Numbered from the stretch's first letter, positions 34,601 to 45,212 are shown. The stretch is 64,000 nt of DNA from Myotis daubentonii (GCF_963259705.1 NC_081841.1:92785059-92849058), one strand, 5' to 3'. Numbers and translations: made by a program. The notes: generated by a model not told the origin, from the letters alone.

Positions 34601-37600
34601 CCGCAGGCCAGCCAGCAACCCCAGCTTTCCCATGGCGATCACCGCCTGAAGGATGGGGAAACTACCCCCGAACTCTTGCCTGCTGCCTGGGTTGCCAATC
34701 ACCATTCGTCAGTCCTTCCCCTTTCGCCTCTCATCATTGCGAGTATGCAAATTAAAAGCCATCTTTGTGGGCGGTTACCGCCATCTTGGCTGGCAATTAG
34801 TTTCCATATCTCACTGATTAGCCAATGGGAAGGGTAGCGGTCGCACGCCAATCACCATGTTTCTCTTTTATTAGATTGACTGGGTTACCAATGAGATCAA
34901 AGAAGAAATTAAAAACATCCTGGAAACTAATGACAATGAAAACACAACAATCCAAAACCTTTGGGACACAATGAAAGCAGTCCTGAGAGGGAAGTTTATA
35001 GCTCCACAGGCCTATCTCAACAAACAAGAAAAAATGGTAGTAAATCATCTAAATCTACAGCTCAAAGAATTAGAAAGAGAGCAACAAGAAAAGCCCAGAG
35101 TGAGCAGAAGGAAGGAGGTAATAAAGATTAGAACAGAAATAAATGACATAGAGACCAAAAAAACAATACAGAAAATCAATGAAACAAGAGCTGGTCCTTT
35201 GAAAGGATAAACAAGATTGACAAACCTCTAACCAGGCTCACCAAGAAGCAAAGAGAAAAGACCCAAATCAACAAAATCAGAAATGATAGAGGCGAAATAA
35301 CAACAGATCCCACAGAAATACAAATGATTGTTAAAAAATACTATGGACAACTCTACTCCAACAAACTAGACAACCTGGAGGAAATGGACATATTCCGAGA
35401 AAAATACAAGATTCCAAAACTTAATCAGGAAGAATCTAAAAATCTCAATAGGCCAATAACTATGGAAGAAATTGAAGCAGTCATCAAACAGCTTCCAGCA
35501 AACAAAAGCCCAGGACCAGACGGCTTCACAGGGGAGTTTTACCAAACATTCAAGGAAGAACTAAAACCTATCCTCCTCAGACTACTACAAAAAATTCAAG
35601 AGGAAGGAACACTTCCAAGCTCATTCTATGAAGCCAGCATCACCCTAATACCAAAACCAGGTAAAGACAACACAATGAAAGAGAATTACAGGTCAATATC
35701 CCTCATGAACATAGATGCCAAAATCCTCAACAAAATCTTAGCAAATCGGACCTAGCAGTACATCAGAAAGATCATACACCACGACCAAGTAGGATTTATC
35801 CCAGGGATGCAAGGATGGTACAATATCCACAAGTCAATAAACGTGATACATCACATAAACAAATTAAAAGAAAAAAACCACATAGTCATATCAATTGATG
35901 CAGAGAAAGTGTTTGACAAAATTCAACACCCATTTTTGATAAAAACTCTCAGCAAGGTGGGAATAGAAGGATCATACCTCAACATAATGAAAGCCATAAA
36001 TGACAGGCCCACAGCCAACATCATACTCAATGGACAAAAACTAACACCATTTGCCCTAAGAACAGGAACAAGACAGGGATGCCCACTCTCACCACTCCTG
36101 TTCGACATAGTACTTGAAGTATTAGCCATTGCAATTAGACAAGAAGAAGAAATAAAAGGCATCCAAATTGGAAAAGAAGAAGTAAAACTGTCCTTATTTG
36201 CAGATGACATGATATTATACATACAAAACCCTAGAGACTCCATCAAAAAGCTACTAGACTTAATACATGAATTTGGCAATGTAGCAGGATACAAAATTAA
36301 CACCAGGAAATCTATGGCATTTCTATACACCAATAGTGAACATGCAGAAAGAGAGACTAAAAAAGCAATCCCATTTACCATCGCACCAAAAAAATTAAGC
36401 TACCTAGGAATAAACTTAACTAAAGAGGTAAAAGACCTCTACTCAGAAAACTATAGGACGTTGAAAAAAGAGATAGAGGAAGACATAAAGAGATGGAAGA
36501 ACATACCGTGTTCATGGATTGGTAGAATCAACATCATTAAAATGTCCATACTGCCAAAAGCAATCTATAAATTCAACGCACTTCCCATTAAAATACCAAT
36601 GGCATATTTCACAGACCTAGAACGTACTCTCCAAAAATTCATCTGGAATAAAAAACGACCCCGAATAGCTGCAGTGATCCTGAGAAAGAACAAAGTAGGT
36701 GGGATCTCAATACCAGATATCAAGCTGTATTACAAAGCCACTGTTCTCAAAACTGCCTGGTACTGGCAAAAGAACAGACAAATAGATCAATGGAATAGAA
36801 TAGAGAACCCAGAAATCAGCCCCAACCAATACGCTCAATTAATATTTGACAAAGGAGGCAAGAACATACAATGGAGTCAAGATAGTCTCTTCAATAAATG
36901 GTGTTGGGAAAATTGGACAGATACATGCAAGAAAATGAAAGTAGACCACCAACTTACACCATACACAAAAATAAACTCAAAATGGATAAAGGACTTAAAT
37001 ATACGATGGGAAACCATAAAAATACTAGAAGAATCCAAAGGCAACAAAATCTCAGACATATGCCGAAGCAATTTCTTCACCGACACAGATACTAGGGCAT
37101 TGGAAACTAAAGAGAAAATAAGCAAATGGGACTACATCAAAATAAAAAGCTTCTGCACAGCAAAAGAAACCATCAACAAAACAACAAGACAGCCCACTAC
37201 ATGGGAGAACATATTTGCCAATGCTACCACTGATAAGGGTTTAACCTCCAACATTTATAGGGAACTCATACAACTCAACAAAAGGAAGATAAACAATCCA
37301 ATCAAAAAATGGGCAAAGGACCTAAATAGACACCTTTTAAAAGAGGACATTCAGAAAGCCAAGAGACACATGAAAACATGCTCAAAGTCACTAATCATTG
37401 AGAGATGCAAATCAAAACAACAATGAGGTACCATCTCACACCTGTCAGAATGGCTATCATCAACAATTCAACAAACGACAAGTGCTGGAGAGGATGTGGA
37501 GAAAAAGGAACACTTGTGCACTGCTGGTGGGAATGCAGACTGGTGCAACCACTATGGAAGACAGTATGGAGTTTCCTCAAAAAACTGAAAATGGAACTCC

Positions 37601-38372
37601 CATTTGACCCTGTGATCCCACTTCTAGGAATATATCCCAAGAAACCAGAAACACCAGTCAGAAAGGATATATGCACCCCTATGTTCATAGCAGCACAATT
37701 CACCATACCTAAGATCTGGAAACAGCCTAAGTGCCCATCTGTAGATGAATGGATTAGAAAACTGTGGTATATCTACACGATGGAATACTATGCTGCTGTA
37801 AAAAAGAAGGAACTCTTACCATTTGCAACAGCATGGATGCAACGGGAGAGCATTATGCTAAGTGAAATAAGCCAGTCAATGAAGGAAAAATACCACATGA
37901 TCTCACTCATTTCTGGATAATAAAGACCATTATAAACTTATGAACAAAAATAGATACAGAGGCAGAGCTGCCTCGAACAGACTGTCAAACTACAGCAGGA
38001 AGGCCGGGGAGTGTGGGAGGGCAGGAGCGGGGTGGGTAAGAGATCAATCGAAGGACTTGTATGCATGCATATAAGCATAACCAATGGACATAAGACACTG
38101 GGGGGTAGGGGAGGCCAGGGGATTGTCAAGGGTGGGGGAAAAAAGAGGAAACATATGTAATACTCTTTGTAATACTTTAAGCAATAAAAAAAAAGAAAAG
38201 AAAACCCTAAAGATTACACACACACACACTAAAAAAAACCCTGTTAGAACTAATAAATACAGTAAAGTTGCAGAACACAAAATTAATATACAAAAATCTG
38301 TTGTTTTTCTTTATATTAATAACAAACTATCAGAAAAGAAATCAGGAAAACAATCCCATTTATAGTTGTATC

Positions 38373-38387
38373 AAAAAGAATAAAATA
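38373..38387 (+). repeat. Target-site duplication of HAL1 copy 2
   Basis: AAAAAGAATAAAATA, identical to 40505-40519. The old L1 reads on across the site. Confidence 0.9.
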
Positions 38388-40504
38388 GAGACAATCAAGA
38401 TGGCGGCATAGGTAAACACCTAAAGTTGCTGCCGTGCACAACCACATTAAAACTACAACTAAAAGACAAAACGAATATCATCCAGAACCATGGGAAGGCT
38501 GGCTGAGTGAAAATTCTACAACTAGAAGGAAAGAGAAAAGCGCATTGAGTCCGGTAGGAGGTGCAGAGGTGTGGAAGTATGGAGGAGGTATGGAGGCACG
38601 CACGAAAGGGGCTGACCGCTGGGTACGCTGTTGTCTTTTTCAATCAGGAGGGAGATACAAGCTCCCGACTGCTCTGAACTCTGGTTCCGGGTGAGAATTT
38701 GAGGACCCAGACTCATACGGGGAGAAACTGGATTGTCTGGCATCAGGCCGGAATATGAGGGCGGATTCTCACAGAGGTGCTTGCAGCGGTCATTGTTCCT
38801 GCACGGGGCCACTGGACACAGACCCTGGGACCTCTCCGAGCAGAGCAGACTGGCAGCCATTGCTGTTTGCTCTGCCCTGGTGAGTCCCTGAGACCCCGCC
38901 CCACCCAATTTACAACCCCATCCAAGCTGTGAGCAGAGGCTTTTTGCATATGAATGGCCTGGCCTTTCTCCACCTAAAAACTTGGGCGACTCAGTGAGTG
39001 CCAAAGCCCCAGTGAAGCAAGTTCTGCTCCATAAGGGTGTCTCCAGCACAGAAGTTCTCCCACTGTAGACACAACAGGTCCTCACAGCCAATTGGCCTGG
39101 AGGTCAATTCTCCCCAGTGATACCAACAGCAATCAAGGCTTAACTACAACAAGACTGTGCACACAGCCCACAAAGGGGTGCACCAAGAGTGTCCAACTCA
39201 GGTAATTAGGGAGGCTGAGCCACTGGGCCCTATTGGACACCTAGCACACAAAGCCACTCTATCAACACAGGGAAGCAGCCAAAATGCGGAGACAAAGAAC
39301 AGGTCACAAACAAAAGAAATGGAAGAAAGCAAACTACTGGATATAGAGTTCAAAACCACAGTTATATGGTTACTCAAGAATCTTCTAGAAACCTCTGAAA
39401 AATATAGTGAGACCCTCAAGGATATGAAAAAGGACCAATTAGAAATTAAGCATACACTGACTGAAATAAAGAATAATATACAGAGATCCAACAGCAGACT
39501 AGAGGATCACAAGAATCAAGTCAACGATTTGAAATACGAAGAAGCAAAAAACACCCAAACGGAAAAGCAAAAGGAAAAAAGAATACAAAAATATGGAGAT
39601 AGTGCAAGGAGCCTCTGGGACAACTTCAAGCGTACCAACATCAAAATTATAGGGGTGCCAGAAGAAGAGAGAGAGCAAGATATTGAAAACCTATTTAAAG
39701 AAATAATGACAGAAAACTTCCCCTACCTGGCGAAAGAAATAGACTTACAAGTCCATGAAGCGCAGAGAACCCCAAACAAGAGTAATCCAAAGAGGACCAC
39801 ACCAAGACACATCGTAATTAAAATGCCAAGGGCAAAAGACAAAGAGAGAATCTTAAAAGCAGCAAGAGAAAAACAGTTAGTTACCTACAAAGGAGTACCC
39901 ATAGGACTGTCAGTTGATTTCTCAACAGAAACTATGCAGGCCAGAGGGAGTGGCAAGAAATATTCAAAGTGATGAATACCAAGAACCTACAACCAAGATT
40001 ACTTTATCCAGCAAAGCTATCATTCAGAACGGAAGGTCAGATAAAGAGCTTCACAGATAAGGAAAAGCTAAAGGAGTTCATCACCACCAAACCAGTATTA
40101 TATGAAATGCTGAAAGGTATCCTTTAAGAAGAGGAAGAAGAAGAAAAAGGTAAAGATAAAAATTATGAACAACAAAGTGACAACAACTACATATCTATCA
40201 ACAAGTGAATCTAAAAATCAAGTGAATAAAAAATCTGACAAACAGAATAAACTGGTGAATAGAATAGAATCGGGGGCATAAAAAGGGAGTGGACTGACAA
40301 TTTTCGGGGGGAAGGGGGTGTGGGAAGAGACTGGACAAAAATCGTACACCTATGGACGAGGACAGTGTGTGGGGGGGGTAAGGACAGAAGGTGGGGTGGG
40401 AACCAGGTGGAGGGGAGCTATGGGGGGGCGGAAGAGGAACAACTGTAATAATCTGAACAATAAAGATTTATTTTAAAAAATAATAAATAATAAAGATTTT
40501 TTTA
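38388..40504 (+). mobile_element. ORF1-only LINE (HAL1 architecture), copy 2
   Basis: Starts GAGACAATCAAGATGGCGGC, closely matching the 5' end of copy 1. It has a 5' UTR of about 0.9 kb, a disrupted ORF1 ending with TAA at 40125-40127, then directly a 3' UTR that parallels copy 1 (GTGGACTGACAATTTTCGG, ACAAAAATCGTACACCTATG) and a tail AACAATAAAGATTTATTTT. No ORF2. Identical 15-bp duplications flank it. It is inserted in the old L1. Confidence 0.9.
39283..40127 (+). pseudogene. LINE ORF1 of HAL1 copy 2, frameshifted
   Basis: Collinear with the intact ORF1 of copy 1. The open part runs to 39972 and shows DIEFKTTVIWLLKNLLE, NIKIIGVPEEEREQDIENLF and TPRHIVIKMPRAKDKERILK. A one-base loss near 39940 (ARGSGKKYSK after FSTETMQ) shifts the frame, and the start region near 39283-39320 is also out of frame relative to copy 1. 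The rest continues in another frame to 40127. Not translatable as one protein. Confidence 0.88.
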
Positions 40505-40519
40505 AAAAAGAATAAAATA
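40505..40519 (+). repeat. Target-site duplication of HAL1 copy 2
   Basis: AAAAAGAATAAAATA, identical to 38373-38387. Confidence 0.9.
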
Positions 40520-40647
40520 CCTAGGAACAATGCTCATTTAACCAAGGAAGTGAAAGCCCTCTACACTGAAAACTAAAAGACACCGAAGCAAGAAACTGAA
40601 GAAGAGGCAAGTAAATGATGTTCTGTGCTTGTAGATTGAAATAATGT

Positions 40648-40866
40648 CTTTATTTTTTTTTTAAATGTTTTTATTGGGTTCAGAGAAAGGAAGGGAGAGG
40701 GAGAGATAGAAACATCAATGAGAGAGAAACATCCATTGGCTGCCTCCTGCATGCCCCGCACTGAGGATGAGCCTACAATCCAGGCATGTGCCCGAACCAT
40801 GAATCAAACCCACGACCTAGTGCATGGGAGGACACTCAACCAACTGAGCCACACGGGAAATACTTT
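40648..40866 (-). mobile_element. VES-type SINE
   Basis: The reverse strand has A-box-like TGGCTCAGTTGGTTGAGTG, B-box-like GGTTTGATTC, body GAGAGAAACATCAATG (plus sense of the reverse) and a poly(T) tail at about 40650-40665 on the plus strand. Confidence 0.85.
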
Positions 40867-41281
40867 TTAAATGTCCATAGTGCCCAAAGCAATATACAGA
40901 TCCAATGCAATCCCTATCAAAATTCCAATGGAATTGTTAACAGAACTAACACAAATAACTCTAACATTTGTATGAAACAAAACGTCCCAAATCACCAAAG
41001 CAATCTTGAGGAAGAAGAACAAAGCAGAAGTATCATGCTCCTGATTTCAAACTATACTCAAATCTTTAGTAATCAAAACAGTATGGTGTTGGCCTAAAAA
41101 CAGGCACTTGGATCAATGGGACAGAATAGAGCCCAGAATTAAACCAATGTATATACATTCAATTAATTTATGACAAAGAAGGCAAGCATATTCAATAGGG
41201 AAAGGAAACTCTTCAATAAATGGTGTTGGCAAAACTAAACAGCTACATACAAAAGAATGAAACTAGACCACATGTAAAAAA

Positions 41282-41387
41282 CCAGTGGTCCTACACACGA
41301 ATCTGTGAGCAAATAAGCTCGCTGCCCTGCCCTCCTGCTGATCGGTTGCGTAATGATCATTTGCATATAACCTCTTTATTATATAGG
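41282..41387 (-). mobile_element. Very short Helitron (106 bp)
   Basis: The reverse strand starts TCCTATATAATAAAGAGG (41387 leftward) and ends with a degraded hairpin CACAGATTCGTGTG and CTGG instead of CTAG. Only the termini remain. It sits in old L1 sequence. Confidence 0.75.
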
Positions 41388-41424
41388 ATTAACTCAAAAT
41401 GGATTAAAGATGTGAATGTTAAGT

Positions 41425-41645
41425 GCCCAGCCAGTATGGCTTACTGGTTGAATGCCAATCTATGAACCAGGTGGTCATGGTTCAATTCCTGGTCAGGGCA
41501 TATGCCCAGGTTGCTTAAATCCCAGTGTGAGGCATGCAGGAGGCAGCCAATTGATGATTCTCTCTCATCACTTATGTTTCTATGTCTCTTTCCCTTCCTC
41601 TCTTAATTCAACAATTTATTTTGTTATATATATACACTTTTTTTT
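41425..41645 (+). mobile_element. VES-type SINE
   Basis: CCCAGCCAGTATGGCTTACTGG head, B-box-like GGTTCAATTCCTGGTCAGG, body ATGATTCTCTCTCATCAC, poor tail at about 41635-41648. Confidence 0.85.
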
Positions 41646-41702
41646 AAAGAACTCATAGAACTCAATAACAAAAGAAATCTGACTTAAAAATGAGCAGAGG
41701 AG

Positions 41703-41926
41703 TCCTGGCCAGTGTTTCTCAGTGGTTACAGCATTGGCCAATGCATTGAAGGATTGCAAGTTCAATTCTCAGTCAAGGATTGCAGGTTTGATACCTGGCC
41801 CCGGTCAGGGCATATGAAGCAACCAATTGATGATGTGCCTCTCTCACATTGATGTGTTTTTTTCCCCTCTCTCTCTCTCTGTTCTCCCCTTCCACTCTCT
41901 CTAAAAAAAAAAAAAAACAAAACAAA
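41703..41926 (+). mobile_element. VES-type SINE
   Basis: CCTGGCCAGTGTTTCTCAGTGG head, two B-box-like phrases (GTTCAATTCTCAGTC, GTTTGATACCTGGCC), CT-rich body and an A-tail at about 41902-41916. Confidence 0.85.
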
Positions 41927-42061
41927 CAAAGAACAGAGAATTTGAAGAGATATTTTTCCAAAGAAGACATACAGATGGACAATAGGCACATGAAAAGACG
42001 TTTAACATCACTAATCATCAGGAAAATGCAAATCAAATCCACAGTGAAATACCACTTCATG

Positions 42062-42305
42062 GAGGGATTGAGCAAAGATTAAAAAGAGAAAGAACTCTTG
42101 GACATAGACAACAGTGTGGTGATTGCCAGGGAAAGGAGTAGGGGGAGACAGAGGCGAGTATGGGAGATAACTGGTGATAGACAGAGACTTGAGATGGTGA
42201 ACACACAAGTGTATAGATGATGTGCTGTAGAATTGTGCACCTGAAATCTGAGAGCAGTATAATTCTGTTAATCAGTGTTATCCCAATATTTAATTTTAAA
42301 AAAAA
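42062..42305 (+). mobile_element. L1 3' tail inserted in the old L1
   Basis: GGTGAACACACAAGTGTATAG, AGAATTGTGCACCTGAAATC and ATAATTCTGTTAATCAG form the same tail type as at 17160-17338. The old L1 ORF2 continues on both sides. Confidence 0.65.
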
Positions 42306-42621
42306 GAGGTAATCACCTCATACCTGTCAGAATGGCTATTATTGAAAAGACAAGAAATAACAGGTGTTTTTGCCAAATTGTGGAGAAAGGGTAACCCTTA
42401 TGCACTATTGATAGGAATGTAAATTAGTGCTGCCATTCTGGAAAACAGTATGGAGGTTTTTCAAAAATGTTTAAAAAAGAACTACCAATATGATTCAGCA
42501 ATTCCTCTGTTGGTTATCTATCCAAAGAAAATGAAAACACTAATCAGAAAAGATATATGCACCCCTATGTTCATGGTATTATTTACAATAACCAAAATAT
42601 AGAAAGAACCTAAATGTTCAT

Positions 42622-42654
42622 CGATGGATGGATGGATGGATGGGTGGATGGATG
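42622..42654 (+). repeat. (GGAT)n microsatellite
   Basis: About eight GGAT-type units inside old L1 sequence. Confidence 0.9.
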
Positions 42655-42920
42655 AAGAAAATGGGGTATATATAACCATGGAATACTACTCAGCCATAAA
42701 GAATGAAAGCTTTCCATTTGCAATATGGATGGACCTTGAGGGTATTGAGTAAAATAAGTCAGACAAAGACAAGTACCATATGATTTCACTTATATGTAGA
42801 CTCTAAAACACAAAACAAAGCAAAACCCAGATGCATCAGGAACAGAATGGGGGTTGCTATAGGGGGCTAGCGGTGGGGTTATGAAATAAGTGAAGGAGAT
42901 CAAAAGGCATAAACTTCCAA

Positions 42921-43062
42921 TCTATAATAATAAAATCATAATATGATAATTTAACTGGACATCCTTCCGGACGAAGCCACGGTGGCAGGGCCAAGGCAGA
43001 GGCTGCCGCCATGGCAGCGGGGGCTGAGCCCCTTGCACAAATTTCGTGCATTGGGCCTCTAG
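42921..43062 (+). mobile_element. Complete short Helitron (142 bp)
   Basis: Starts TCTATAATAATAAAATCATAA and ends TTGCACAAATTTCGTGCATT followed by GGGCCTCTAG. Host A precedes and T follows it. The L1 tail is continuous when it is removed. Confidence 0.92.
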
Positions 43063-43456
43063 TTATAAAATAAATAAGTCATGGGGATGTAAGGTACAGC
43101 ATGGGGAAACAGTCAATAATATTGTACTAACTTTGCATAGCGACAGATGGTAACTGTCTTACTGCAGTGATCATATTGCAGTGCATACAAATGTTGAAAC
43201 ACTATGCTGTACACTATGAAACTAATATACTATTTTAAGTCGATTATACTTCAATAAAAAAAGCTGTTCACTAATTCAGAAGCTGACATGGTGTTCACAG
43301 TATTTAAGTGACCAATATAACCCCTTCCTCCTGAGACCAGTGTACATTGGTACCTATTTTGACTGCCCACCTGGATGCAAGCAGTTGACTTCATTATGGC
43401 TTCCATGTAGTTGTGCTCACACGCCAATACACTGGAGTACTGTTTTTAATTACATA

Positions 43457-43896
43457 CTAGCGGCCTGGTACATGAAATTCATGCACTGTGTGTGTATGTG
43501 TGTGTGTGTGTGTGGGGGGGCCCTCAGCCCAGTTTGCACCCTTTCACAGTCGGGGACCCCTCACGGGATGTCCGCCTGCTGGCTTAGCCCAAGGGGATCG
43601 GGCCTAAACTGGCAGTTGGACATCCCTGTCACAATCTGGGGCTCTCGCAGTCTGGGACTCCTTGCTCCTTACCGCCTGCCTGCAGCAGAGGTGGCAGCGG
43701 CTCCCACCACCACCACTGTGCTCGGCGGCCATGAGCCCAGTTTCTGGCTGAGCAGTGCTCTTCCTGTGGGAGCGCACTGATCACCAGGGGGCAGTTCCTG
43801 CATTGAGCGTCTGCCCCCTGGTGGTCAGTGCATGTCACAGTGACCAGTAGTTCCACCGTTCGGTCGATTTGCATATTAGGGTTTTATTATATAGGA
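43457..43896 (-). mobile_element. Helitron, downstream unit of a tandem pair
   Basis: The reverse strand starts TCCTATATAATAAAACCC (43896 leftward) and ends with a hairpin and CTAG (43457-43460). Its TC end abuts the CTAG of the next element with no host base between. It includes the CACTGACCACCAGGGGGCAG phrase. Confidence 0.92.
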
Positions 43897-45212
43897 CTAG
43901 GGGCCCGGTGCACGAAATTCGTGCACTGGGTGTGTGTGTGTGTGTGGGGGGAGTGTCCCTCAGCCCAGCCTGCCCCCTCTCACATACTGGGAGCCCTCAG
44001 GCGTTGACCCCCATCACCCTCCAATCGCAGGATCGGCCCCTTGCCCAGGCCTGACTCCTCTGACAGAGGCGTCAGGCCTGGGCAGGGGACCCTCATTTCC
44101 CCCCATCACTGGTTCTGCCCCCAGCCCAGGCCTGATGCCTCTGGCCCAGGCCTGATGCCTCTGGCCCAGGCATCAGGCCTGGGCAGGGGACCCCCAGACC
44201 CCTCCGATTGCTGGCTTTGCCCCTTGCCCAGGCCTGATGCCTCACCCAGAGGCGTAGACCCCCATCACCCTCTGATCACCTGATCGGCCCCTTGCCCAGG
44301 CCTGAAGCCTGGGTCAGAGGTGTCAGGCTTGGACAGGGGACCCCCATCTCTCCCCGATCACTGGCTCTGGCCCCCGCCCAGGCCTGAGGCCTCTGGCCCA
44401 GGAATCATGCCTGGGCAGGGGACCCCCATCTCCCTCTGATCGCTTGCTCCACCCCCCGCCCAAGCCTGATGCCTCTGACCCAGGCTTCAGGCCTGGGCAA
44501 GGGGACCATCATATCCCCCCAATCCCCGGCTTAGCCCCCCGCCCAGGCCTGATGCCTCGGCCAGAGGAGTTGACCCTCATCACCCTCCGATCACCAATCA
44601 CCGGATCGGCCCCTTGACCAGGCCTGAGGCCTCCGGCAGAGGTGTCAGGCCTGGGCAGGGGACCCCCAGCTCCCTGCAGTTGCAGGCTCCGCCCCTGCCC
44701 AGGCCTAATGCCTCAGCATCCGGCTCGGGCAGCGGGGACCCGCAGCTGCAGCGGCCCCGCGATCGTGGGCTTCGCTTTAGGCCCAGGCAAGGGACCCCTA
44801 GCTCCTGGGACTGCCAGCTTCAACCGTGTCCAGCTCCCATCGCTGGCTCCACCCCTACTTCTTGCTATCACTGGCCAGGGCGGCAAAGGCGCCTGATTCT
44901 CTGATCATGGCTGGGGGGCAGGGCAAAGGCGGCCCCAGGGCCGCCTTTGCCCTGCTCCCCAGCTCTTAGCTCCCCCCTGGGTTTCCGATCACTGTCAGTG
45001 GCAGGGGGCTTCTTCCTGCTTTCCCTTTCGCCTCCCTGCATTGTGCCTACATATGCAAATTAACCGCCATCTTGTTGGCAGTTAACTGCCAATCATAGTT
45101 GGCAGTTAACTGCCAATCATAGTTGGCAGTTAATTTGCATATAGCCCTGATTAGCCAATGAAAAGGGTATCGTCGTACGCCAATTACCATTTTTCTCTTT
45201 TATTAGATAGGA
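43897..45212 (-). mobile_element. Helitron, upstream unit of a tandem pair, repeat-rich
   Basis: The reverse strand starts TCCTATCTAATAAAAGAG (45212 leftward, after host A) and ends GTGCACGAATTTCGTGCACC plus GGGCCCCTAG at 43897. The interior is a minisatellite (about 44020-44720), a 17-bp perfect inverted repeat (44919-44954) and 24-bp palindromic repeats (45075-45136). No coding capacity. Confidence 0.92.
44020..44720 (-). repeat. GC-rich minisatellite inside the Helitron
   Basis: Units share GCCCAGGCCTGATGCCTCTG, TCAGGCCTGGGCAGGGGACC and CCGATCACTGGCTCTG in varying order, with units of roughly 70-110 bp. Confidence 0.8.

Larger units (their letters stand above)
33360..34875 (-). mobile_element. 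Helitron (1.5 kb) with captured IGHMBP2 segment, inside L1 ORF2
   Basis: The reverse strand starts TCTAATAAAAGAGAAACATGG (34875 leftward) and ends with the hairpin around GCACGAATTTCATGCAG plus CTAG (33360-33363). The host bases on its strand are A before TC and T after CTAG. Removing it rejoins L1 ORF2 in frame (LLN then IDWVTNE). It holds an IGHMBP2-derived segment (about 33520-34080) and tandem repeats (about 34120-34600). No Rep/helicase. Confidence 0.92.
32590..37920 (+). pseudogene. L1 ORF2 (endonuclease/reverse transcriptase), disrupted
   Basis: ORF2 starts MATNKYLSIITLNVKGLNG at 32590. The APE-type endonuclease is visible in CCLQETHL, NIYAPNSG and IIVGDFNTPL (about 32700-33040), then SSKIDHILGH before a stop at 33236-33238. 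The Helitron (33360-34875) splits the linker. After it come [13 protein letters not shown] (about 35505), [17 protein letters not shown] (about 35885), [13 protein letters not shown] (about 36070) and the catalytic LFADDMILY (about 36195). A 539-codon open stretch (35807-37426) covers most of the reverse transcriptase and the C-terminal part. The knuckle [14 protein letters not shown] lies in the last frame (37405-37920). At least four frameshifts or stops. Confidence 0.92.
30763..38198 (+). mobile_element. Near-full-length L1 carrying a Helitron
   Basis: The duplication AGAAAACCCTAAAGAT flanks the element (30747-30762 and 38199-38214). It has a GC-rich 5' UTR (30763-31688), ORF1 (31689-32538), ORF2 (32590-37920), a 3' UTR with a G-rich stretch (about 38095-38140) and an A-rich tail. 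Without the Helitron at 33360-34875 it is about 5.9 kb, full L1 length. Frameshifts and stops in both ORFs make this copy inactive. Confidence 0.93.
30570..43264 (+). mobile_element. Old L1 that hosts nested insertions (outer frame)
   Basis: The oldest layer here is a plus-strand L1 ORF2/3' UTR. Its visible pieces are about 30570-30762 (CAGATGACACGATACTATTT), 38215-38387, 40520-40640, 40867-41281, 41388-41424, 41646-41700, 41925-42061, 42306-42920 and 43063-43264 (tail TATACTTCAATAAAAAAAGC). Between them sit a younger L1, a HAL1, three SINEs, an L1 tail and two Helitrons. The pieces join in L1 order. Not coding. Confidence 0.8.

Noticed and set aside
34099..34755. 218-codon open frame and overlapping frames on both strands
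   Set aside because: Repetitive translation of the roughly 60-bp minisatellite; several frames are open at once because of GC richness.
43897..44904. Proline-rich short ORFs (43934-44904)
   Set aside because: Minisatellite translation inside a Helitron, with no initiation context or family match.
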